A stretch of DNA of 49,144 nucleotides from a virus: the IMG/VR virus record IMGVR_UViG_3300042868_004831, positions 1-49,144 of that record; one strand, 5' to 3'. Shown in pieces: positions 42,739 to 49,144 of this stretch (positions are counted from its first letter, which is position 1; each line of letters begins with the position of its first letter). Below the pieces are notes generated by a model that saw only the letters and a program-made list of their open reading frames with translations, searched no databases and was not told where the DNA came from. Both the position numbers and the translations under genes were made by a program.

Positions 42739-43027
42739 CGATGTCCCTCGTCGTTTCACTGATCTTGGTAACCTCCGGTAATCGTGTTGAAAACACAGGC
42801 AAGCTACTGTCTTGTCTCATAAAGAATGCAATCAACGCAGTAACCATTGCAGGTATACCAGCACGTAGGCCTTCAATGCCAGATAAAAATAGAGCGCGAG
42901 TCACCGTACCAAATGTAGCATTATCGGCAATATGCTGTGCCTTCCACGAAGCATCAAATTCAGGAGCAGCACTTGCCATAAATGCCGCTAGTACAATTAA
43001 CACTAATCTACCGTAAGCTATTTTCAT
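42731..43027 (-). CDS. Small membrane protein, second holin/antiholin candidate (98 aa)
   Basis: An N-terminal hydrophobic stretch (RLVLIVLAAFMASAAPEFDA, residues 7-26) looks like a signal sequence with a possible cleavage site after ASA, and a second hydrophobic helix lies at about 50-70 (GIPAMVTALIAFFMRQ). Coupled with the holin candidate by an 8-base overlap, it may be a pinholin/antiholin or spanin-like partner. No certain family. Confidence 0.45.
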   Translation of the reverse strand: MKIAYGRLVLIVLAAFMASAAPEFDASWKAQHIADNATFGTVTRALFLSGIEGLRAGIPAMVTALIAFFMRQDSSLPVFSTRLPEVTKISETTRDIDG

Positions 43028-43944
43028 TTACTTGCCTGTGGTACTGGAGGTATTGCAAAAGGTCCGCCGGAAGCTTTTAAGCTGTTGTCAAGTTGTGCCC
43101 ACAACAACATTCTATTATTGTCGTACCAATCTTTCCAGAAAGATCGCCCAACAAGAGATGGATCGTCAAAGTTTTTCATTGCTAATTTTCCGGCTACATA
43201 TGCAGGAATAGTTTTAAGCATTATGTCATCAGGAATAAAACTATATGTATCCGTCGCAATAGTTGCCGTAGCAATTGGTAATGGTATAGCTGCACCAGTA
43301 ATGATTAGAGTAATTGGAGACGATTGAACAGGGTAAATACCCACGTTGTATTGTCCTGATTTGTACCAATACTTTGGAACACCAACTGTAGAATGGTAGT
43401 TCAAATCGTAGGATCGTAACTCCATTTCTCCACAGTGAATTAAATTGTAAGTCAGGTAACCAACATGCATTGGAAACCATATTCTTGTACTAGAGATATT
43501 AGTTACACGAGAAGAAGTAGTACCCGGAGCTGTGTATGTTAATTGCTCAAAACAACATGTGCGACACATATCTGCTGCGGCTTCATTGATGTAATCAAGT
43601 ATCGTGCTGTCACTAAATACAGCAGCGGACACAACAGTAAATGTTCCGCCTGTTCCACCACTTGGTGTTACACCTACAATTTGAAACTGTGACGCAGATA
43701 GATTTGTTGCTGATACTGTATATATCGTTCCAGCCACAACGTTTGTGACAGTTGACGCTAAAAACTTTATTTGATCTCCTGCGGAGAAGTTGTTGTTAGC
43801 AACAATAATAGCGTTGCCAAGGGTAATAGTTGCAGAAATAAATCCTTGACCAACACCTGTGGCTAGTTCTCCAACTACCGATGTATTTGTTTCATTGAGT
43901 AATTTTAACGCCTCGTTGCGAAGCGTAGTGAATCCTAAAGCCAT
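43024..43944 (-). CDS. Head-tail adaptor-like protein with an inserted beta-domain (306 aa)
   Basis: The outer parts (LRNEALKLLNET; STILDYINEAAADMCRTCCF; then YLTYNLIHCGEMELRSYDLN and YNVGIYPVQSSPITLIITGA) are those of the adaptor/TTPA-like proteins that form the ring between portal and nozzle. Residues about 36-105 are an inserted copy of the beta-domain also found in the nozzle-like protein. It is the second adaptor-like gene in a row; both have DYI(I/N)E near the N-terminus. TAATG coupling to the upstream gene. Confidence 0.6.
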   Translation of the reverse strand: MALGFTTLRNEALKLLNETNTSVVGELATGVGQGFISATITLGNAIIVANNNFSAGDQIKFLASTVTNVVAGTIYTVSATNLSASQFQIVGVTPSGGTGGTFTVVSAAVFSDSTILDYINEAAADMCRTCCFEQLTYTAPGTTSSRVTNISSTRIWFPMHVGYLTYNLIHCGEMELRSYDLNYHSTVGVPKYWYKSGQYNVGIYPVQSSPITLIITGAAIPLPIATATIATDTYSFIPDDIMLKTIPAYVAGKLAMKNFDDPSLVGRSFWKDWYDNNRMLLWAQLDNSLKASGGPFAIPPVPQASK

Positions 43945-44591
43945 TAAACTGTCCTCCTTGCATACGTAGCTGCATAAGATTCTAGTTGGCCTAAGCGTTC
44001 CAGATATTCTTTATTAAAGATAGCCATGCCATTTGCATCCATCATTTGCATAGCTCGATTGTACAAAACAAGAAAAACTAAACAGTCGTGTCCAACAACT
44101 GGTAATGGGCACTCACTAGCGTCTGAATTGACAATAGGGTCCCCATTGACGTCGTATTCCCAATAATCACCGGGAATACAAAAACCTTCTACTAACAACC
44201 CATCTGTAATAGCTTCTAGTGGTGTGGGAAGTAAAGTGATGGCATTCATGCCACGTATTACTGCAACATCTGGTACTAGTTGCGAACCAGCATTGCGCCA
44301 GTAATCAATCATTTGGTCGCTGTAATTGTAAATACGAATCTTTCCGTAGTTACCAGCCTGACTAAGTATTTTAATAACACGAATTTTGTAGAGGTCAGGG
44401 GAGCAGTAATCTGCTTTCCCTGCCACTACGGATAGTTTGCGACGACCTACAAGACAGTCTGTTTGTCGTGCAATTTGATTTGCTGATTCAATAATTAAGT
44501 AATCTAGGGCAAACGGATCACGATCAGCATCGGTGCCAAAGTAGTTCTTACCTAGCATCCTAACCTTTTGTTTTATTTGCCCTATATTCAT
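43944..44591 (-). CDS. Head-tail adaptor-like protein (215 aa)
   Basis: The motifs FALDYLIIESANQIARQTDC, then LSVVAGKADYCSPDLYKIRV and NAITLLPTPLEAITDGLLVE, correspond to the helix-plus-beta-barrel plan of T7 gp11/P22 gp4-type adaptors. It follows the capsid and decoration genes and precedes a similar protein, so it probably contacts the portal directly. Confidence 0.6.
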   Translation of the reverse strand: MNIGQIKQKVRMLGKNYFGTDADRDPFALDYLIIESANQIARQTDCLVGRRKLSVVAGKADYCSPDLYKIRVIKILSQAGNYGKIRIYNYSDQMIDYWRNAGSQLVPDVAVIRGMNAITLLPTPLEAITDGLLVEGFCIPGDYWEYDVNGDPIVNSDASECPLPVVGHDCLVFLVLYNRAMQMMDANGMAIFNKEYLERLGQLESYAATYARRTV

Positions 44592-44602
44592 TTTAATTAT
44601 CC

Positions 44603-45607
44603 TTATGGCTGGGCGTTGTCACGTCCGGAAACCAGTGATAGACCCAATCCAAGACTACCACCCGTACCAAACAGGCCAGTACTAGAGGTTTCAGTACGTC
44701 CAACCGAAACAGAAAATCGCAAGAATGGATAATCCGTCTGAATTGGCATAGTACCCAACAGTCCACGTCCATTTACTGGCGTTAGACCATCAGCAAAAAC
44801 CTGAGTAAATGTCTTACTTGTAACCGTACTATATGGAGTACCGTCGAGGTCAGACATTGCACCAGTACTTGCACTAAATCCACGAACATAAGAACCAGTA
44901 CAAGTAACTGTAATATTTTGCAAAGATACAGCGCCAGTAACAGCTGCAAAGTTAACGTTTGTAGGAACAACATTAACCTTTAAGTACATTGGGCGGACAT
45001 ACATTCCGGGCAATGGTTCAGGGAAATTTCCGTTACCAGTTGGTGACTGAGGACCTAAACCACCATTTGCAGCAGTCGTATAGAAAGTAGATGCCGTAAC
45101 GTTTGCAGTCGGAACAATAACCTGTGTAGATTGTCGCTCAGTCAAGTAAAACGTATTTGGGCTAACTACGATTACAGAATAAAGTCTGTTTAACTGGAAG
45201 GCTCCAGCACCACCAGTAATAGCAGTAAATAAAATCAACTGGCCATTAACTAACGGTGTAGAGTTTCCAAGTGTATACGTCCAAAGTCCGGTTGTAGTGC
45301 TTACACTTGTTGGGGCGTTAGCATTGCGAAAACCAAGAGGTGCAGCTGCAAGGCTTAATCCGTCACCCTTTGTTCCATCTGCAACACTATTACTCACTAA
45401 CTGATCAGCAACCTGCTCATCTACAAAGAAGAAGTCGGATGTAGATGCGGTAAATGCTGCAGACGAGCCAGCACTGTTCGATGTCACTGAAAGTGTGTTT
45501 AATCCATTACGGAAAACACCTGTTGGGTTTGTAGCGGCTACACCAAATGCTGTTACACTACCCGTTTGTGTAGGGAAGATAACCGACGATTTAAAATCTC
45601 GTGCCAT
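44603..45607 (-). CDS. Structural protein, capsid decoration candidate (334 aa)
   Basis: A Ser/Thr/Gly-rich, beta-rich protein without recognised family. Around residues 100-165 it has a divergent copy of the beta-domain seen in the adaptor and nozzle (GQLILFTAITGGAGAFQLNR, then SPNTFYLTE). Placed directly after the major capsid gene, where decoration or minor capsid proteins usually lie. The start is preceded by AAGGAGTTAAATT. Confidence 0.55.
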   Translation of the reverse strand: MARDFKSSVIFPTQTGSVTAFGVAATNPTGVFRNGLNTLSVTSNSAGSSAAFTASTSDFFFVDEQVADQLVSNSVADGTKGDGLSLAAAPLGFRNANAPTSVSTTTGLWTYTLGNSTPLVNGQLILFTAITGGAGAFQLNRLYSVIVVSPNTFYLTERQSTQVIVPTANVTASTFYTTAANGGLGPQSPTGNGNFPEPLPGMYVRPMYLKVNVVPTNVNFAAVTGAVSLQNITVTCTGSYVRGFSASTGAMSDLDGTPYSTVTSKTFTQVFADGLTPVNGRGLLGTMPIQTDYPFLRFSVSVGRTETSSTGLFGTGGSLGLGLSLVSGRDNAQP

Positions 45608-45621
45608 AATTTAACTCCTTT

Positions 45622-46668
45622 TTAGTTAACCTTAGCGTTAATTCGGCCAATGGCGCGGACGTGAGGAATCCATAAACCAGCACCCCAGTCAAAGACTACG
45701 TTGTGCATGATTCCGTTTTCCTTGGAAAGACCTAGGTACTGTGGCTTAAACGGACCAGACTGCCATCCCTGTACGTATCCAGTTCCATAACGAACTGCAT
45801 AAATTTGAGATGCTGCACCTGTACCAGTAACACCAGCAATTGTCTGATTGTTGTTAATAACTGGTGTTGTACCATCAGCCTTACGTCCAACAACACGGAC
45901 CGTAGCATTCTTGTATTTCTCTACAGGGCGCTCGTAGCTGTCTTGAGTAATATCAAAACCAGCACCAATACCCATTACACGAATAGCCATTTCCATCTGA
46001 CGCTTTACATGCTCAGAACAATACAGGACAACGCCATCACCATCTGGTGCATTCATGTTGTCAAGTAAAAACTGAAGGTCAGCAATAAAGATGTTTGCAG
46101 CTGCAGCACCAGTAGTAGCACTTGCAGTTGCAAGAAGGTTTCCACGCGAGATGTCAGCCGTAGTATTGATATTCATTTCAGAAGGAATGTCATACTGAGC
46201 TGCGTTGTCTATGCGGTACTTTAGTCCCGGAAAACAATCTGGAGTGTTACCGTTGACAGTAGACGTAGGATCATTATTGATGTACTTATCATTAAAGTCG
46301 TACGCAAAACCTTCCATAAACATCTTGATCTGTGCGTCAACAGGATCGATGATGTTATTCGGCTGATCAAGAAGTACATGGTCCACAGTTAACTTGTTGC
46401 GAACAAGGTACATAGCCTCTTCATAAGACTTTGGCTTACCCTTTACAGCAACAGGCTCGGTGTTGATTCCAGTCCAGTTAGGGGTTGGAATGTTCTGGTT
46501 TAAATACCGAACACCAACCTGCTTGAGCGATGGAGACGTGAAGAATGGAATGTCTTTAATAGCATTCCAAGTTTGGTGAAGGCTCTTTGTGATCTCTTTG
46601 ACCAGTGGATCGTTTGACAGAATCGCTTGGTCAGCAAGAGTAAGAGCGCCGTTAAAATCAATAGCCAT
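45622..46668 (-). CDS. Major capsid protein (348 aa)
   Basis: The length, the position after the portal and scaffold genes, and the sequence features fit an HK97-fold capsid protein: N-terminal helix (ADQAILSNDPLVKEITKSL), E-loop/P-domain region (PKSYEEAMYLVRNKLTVDHV), and a C-terminal A-domain with VVLYCSEHVKRQMEMAIR and NATVRVVGRKADGTTPVI, ending in WGAGLWIPHVRAIGRIN. It will form the icosahedral shell around the scaffold. No obvious cleaved prodomain, so a P22/T7-like uncleaved subunit is likely. Confidence 0.75.
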   Translation of the reverse strand: MAIDFNGALTLADQAILSNDPLVKEITKSLHQTWNAIKDIPFFTSPSLKQVGVRYLNQNIPTPNWTGINTEPVAVKGKPKSYEEAMYLVRNKLTVDHVLLDQPNNIIDPVDAQIKMFMEGFAYDFNDKYINNDPTSTVNGNTPDCFPGLKYRIDNAAQYDIPSEMNINTTADISRGNLLATASATTGAAAANIFIADLQFLLDNMNAPDGDGVVLYCSEHVKRQMEMAIRVMGIGAGFDITQDSYERPVEKYKNATVRVVGRKADGTTPVINNNQTIAGVTGTGAASQIYAVRYGTGYVQGWQSGPFKPQYLGLSKENGIMHNVVFDWGAGLWIPHVRAIGRINAKVN

Positions 46669-46679
46669 TTAACTTATCC

Positions 46680-47564
46680 TTACAATGAATTTTGATTACC
46701 ACCAATACCAAGCAATCTAGAAATAGAACTAAAAGCTCCACCACGAGGTTGCGGAATATTGGATTGAACCACTGCTTGCTGATTAGAATACGAAGTATCG
46801 ATTGGCGTTGGAGCATAACTCCGCGACTGAATCATACTTGTAAGCTCTGGGACAATGGACTCAACGAGACCACTAACGTTATCGTGTACCAATGCTGCTG
46901 CATCGTACGGATTCATACCAGATTGGATCAGGCCGTCAACCATACTTTGTGCTCGACGAGCGTATGGATAGGCGTCTAATGCTTCTTGCCGTTGCTGTGA
47001 AACCATATACTCAGACATTTGGTTCATTACACGATCGTAACGAAACTTCTGAACTTCTGCTTCAGCTTGGGCTTGAGCTACTTCTGGGTGTAAAAGTTCT
47101 GCTGCTTCAAGTTCTGCATATCGTTGCCGAATAGCAGTTTCCTGACCAGCAAGTTGTTGTTGTTGTAATGCGGCTTGAACATCAGCTGCAGATTGAAACC
47201 CTTGAGATTCAAGTTGTGAAATAACATCAGCCCACTTTTCATAGTTGTTCTGAAATTCACGACCCGAACGAGCCTGTTCGTTGACTTCACGAAACCGCTC
47301 ATATGGAACGGCTGCAGGTTCGTCACCCAATAAGTTGTCATAAATCCGCTGTCTGACATCGGCTTCAACATCATAAGATGTATCTTCCTCGCCATAATAT
47401 GCACCATCACTATCGGAAGAATCTTCAGAGTTTAACGCCCATTCTGAATTATCGGGAGAGGCGGAATCCCGTACGTAATCAACCAAAGCATCAGCTGCAC
47501 CGTAACCATCGCCCGTAGCCACTGCTGGTGAATCAGTGGTTCGCATCACCATCTCATCGGACAT
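46680..47564 (-). CDS. Scaffolding protein candidate (294 aa)
   Basis: A very acidic, Ser/Asp-rich N-terminus (residues 1-70) is followed by helices and coiled coil rich in Gln, Ala and Glu (about 95-185), with a small, Arg-containing C-terminal end (FSSISRLLGIGGNQNSL). This is the usual plan of podovirus scaffolding proteins, whose C-terminus binds the capsid protein. The gene sits between portal and capsid and shares TAATG with the portal stop. Confidence 0.65.
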   Translation of the reverse strand: MSDEMVMRTTDSPAVATGDGYGAADALVDYVRDSASPDNSEWALNSEDSSDSDGAYYGEEDTSYDVEADVRQRIYDNLLGDEPAAVPYERFREVNEQARSGREFQNNYEKWADVISQLESQGFQSAADVQAALQQQQLAGQETAIRQRYAELEAAELLHPEVAQAQAEAEVQKFRYDRVMNQMSEYMVSQQRQEALDAYPYARRAQSMVDGLIQSGMNPYDAAALVHDNVSGLVESIVPELTSMIQSRSYAPTPIDTSYSNQQAVVQSNIPQPRGGAFSSISRLLGIGGNQNSL

Positions 47565-49144
47565 TACATATTATCTCCATTTTTCATTGGTCCGCTAGAT
47601 GTCAAACTAGCGGTTTGCGCGGAATAGACTTTGTCCTCTTCCACTGAACTAGCAATTCCAGCCTTAGCAGTTTCAAGTGCTATGTCGGCTTCTAGTTTTG
47701 CTTTAATTTCTCCCACCTTTTTATTTAGCTCAATCTCGGCCTTGGCTTGCTCAACTTCTGGATTGAAGTCGGACCCCGGAGCTGGTGGTGGTTGTTGCTG
47801 TGCAGCCATTTGTTGCTGCATCATTGCTGCTTGCTCTTGTTGCATTTGTTCCATTTTTTGAGCTTGCTCATCAAGGTGCTTGAGGATCTTAGATGTCTCA
47901 GGCATCATGACAAGTTCGACAAACAACTTATTAGTTGCAGGGTCAGCTGGATCACCAAAGATACCCATTTGTCTTAGAGCAGCATATTTCTGCAGTTTCT
48001 GTTCTGGCCCATCTTCCATTGATGATCCCGGTATGTAAACAATCCGGAACTGACCACCATTACGGATAGCATCAAATCGCATGACACCTTGTTTAATTTG
48101 GTCAGATGGAAGCATTCCGCCTTCCATGTTTCCAACAAATGGGACAATCGCAAATTGCTCAACAAGTGATACTTCCCATTCCTTGATCATTGCTGAACTA
48201 ATTTCAATGTCAGCTCGAATAAAACTATGCTGCGTGTTATCAGCGCGTTGCAACAACCGTACTGATTCCGCAGGAGTACCAGCACTTGCCATGCCTTGAC
48301 TTACGTCGTGTAAACCGGCAATGTCCATCATGTCTTTTTCAAACATCTGTAGAAGCGGAAATAAATCTCCGCCAACTCCCGGTGCTCGCTGAATTGATGG
48401 TGGCTGTGAACCTCGGTTGTAATACACCTTACGGTAAATACGGTTCTTGTCTTCAATTTCGTCTGATGTATTGTTGTATGCATCAGCGCCGACATTACTT
48501 AATCGCTCTACTAAGATGTAGTCTTTCTGGCTTTCAAACTGTTCCATCAACCGTGAATAGATACGATTATAAGATTGCTGTAAACCACAAAGGTCAAAGC
48601 CAAGACTGTAACCAAAAGGCGTTCCTGCGCGAGGTTGCCACCTTAATGGAATAAATGGAAACGAGTCTTTCTTTTTATAAGGCCATACGCCAGCATAAAG
48701 TAATGTGTTGTTTGAACACACGATGTATCGACCATCAGGATAAAGTTGTGTTGGTTTTTCCCAATACTCATAAACAACAGCAGACTGCTTGCGTGTATCG
48801 TAGTTATTCATACGAGCAACAGATGGCGGAACCCATCCTTTACCACTACCATTAGCACCCTCAAGGTAACTATCGATATATCCGCTACTGTGTCCCATAA
48901 CGGCATCTGCGGTAACTAGCTTGCCAATGTCTCCGTACGAATCTACAAACCATGATAAAGGCTTAATCATAGCGTGTATCATCCAACGTACTTCATCATC
49001 ACGTTTGGCTGACGGATCCATATAAACATCAAAACACGGAATGATCTGTTCTACGACGTCACCAACAGCAAGTTCTTTATGTCCAATTACTTGCTGTCCA
49101 TCAGATGCAAACTGAGGAACAATTTGTGTTTTTCGAGAATCCCA
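47564..49144 (-). CDS. Portal protein, N-terminally truncated by the window (526 aa seen)
   Basis: The frame stays open to the right edge; ATG at 49021 is internal because 41 more in-frame codons precede it (including KELAVGDVVEQIIPCFDVYM). The sequence DPSAKRDDEVRWMIHAMIKP, then PFIPLRWQPRAGTPFGYSLG and YSRLMEQFESQKDYILVERL, is typical of podovirus portals, which form the dodecameric DNA channel and bind the terminase. The C-terminus is a long Gln/Met-rich helix with a Pro stretch (QQQPPPAPGSD), probably the barrel. The terminase should lie beyond the edge. Confidence 0.8.
   Translation of the reverse strand, partial: WDSRKTQIVPQFASDGQQVIGHKELAVGDVVEQIIPCFDVYMDPSAKRDDEVRWMIHAMIKPLSWFVDSYGDIGKLVTADAVMGHSSGYIDSYLEGANGSGKGWVPPSVARMNNYDTRKQSAVVYEYWEKPTQLYPDGRYIVCSNNTLLYAGVWPYKKKDSFPFIPLRWQPRAGTPFGYSLGFDLCGLQQSYNRIYSRLMEQFESQKDYILVERLSNVGADAYNNTSDEIEDKNRIYRKVYYNRGSQPPSIQRAPGVGGDLFPLLQMFEKDMMDIAGLHDVSQGMASAGTPAESVRLLQRADNTQHSFIRADIEISSAMIKEWEVSLVEQFAIVPFVGNMEGGMLPSDQIKQGVMRFDAIRNGGQFRIVYIPGSSMEDGPEQKLQKYAALRQMGIFGDPADPATNKLFVELVMMPETSKILKHLDEQAQKMEQMQQEQAAMMQQQMAAQQQPPPAPGSDFNPEVEQAKAEIELNKKVGEIKAKLEADIALETAKAGIASSVEEDKVYSAQTASLTSSGPMKNGDNM

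Noticed and set aside
1-49144. CRISPR arrays, integrase with attachment sites, or a diversity-generating retroelement
   Set aside because: No regularly spaced repeats, no recombinase catalytic motifs and no reverse transcriptase were found. The isolated HTH at 8269 lacks a catalytic domain.

Overview
The window looks like most of the genome of a tailed bacteriophage with a podovirus-type virion. The evidence is a compact virion block (portal, probable scaffold, major capsid protein, two adaptor-like proteins, a T7 gp12-like nozzle, beta-helix tail spikes, internal virion proteins) with no tail sheath, tail tube or tape-measure gene, plus an 11.3-kb gene for a giant multidomain internal protein. 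No integrase, repressor or partition gene was seen. The host cannot be fixed. A CHAP endolysin with copper-amine-oxidase-N-like repeats, a probable SPP1-type helicase loader and strong AAGGAGG ribosome sites lean towards a Gram-positive host, but weakly.

Layout. (1) 1-792, minus strand: a promoter, tRNA-Asn, about 200 nt of highly structured non-coding RNA and a strong terminator, then an unknown gene and a staphylococcal-nuclease-like gene cut by the left edge. (2) 793-1390: non-coding, with a canonical G-quadruplex motif and several hairpins between the two divergent gene blocks. (3) 1391-12438, plus strand: about thirty small, tightly packed, mostly unknown genes, broken by a few regulatory islands: two tRNA-like T-arm elements, a terminator followed at once by a sigma70-type promoter, three copies of a 28-nt element able to fold as a pseudoknot, and a palindrome around TATAAT followed by a terminator. 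(4) 12414-17713, plus strand: recombination and replication genes (VRR-NUC nuclease, Rad52/ERF-like annealing protein, Gam/Gp157-like protein, winged-helix initiator, helicase loader, DnaB helicase). No DNA polymerase is present, so replication probably uses the host polymerase unless one lies outside. (5) 17710-49144, minus strand: the late block, transcribed from the right edge towards the centre: portal, scaffold, capsid, decoration candidate, two adaptors, two holin candidates, a duplicated small-gene/beta-helix-spike cassette, more tail proteins, nozzle, two internal proteins, the giant protein and the endolysin. It meets the DnaB gene tail to tail with a 4-bp overlap.

The left-edge minus-strand genes read towards the missing part and the right-edge portal reads in from it, so the two edges may join through a short missing stretch holding the terminase (inference). 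Translation in the late block is strongly coupled: many neighbours share TAATG or ATGA. The most promising undescribed items are the tRNA-linked structured RNA at 481-681, the three-copy pseudoknot element, the tRNA-like elements, and the giant protein with an internal HELFH metalloprotease motif.
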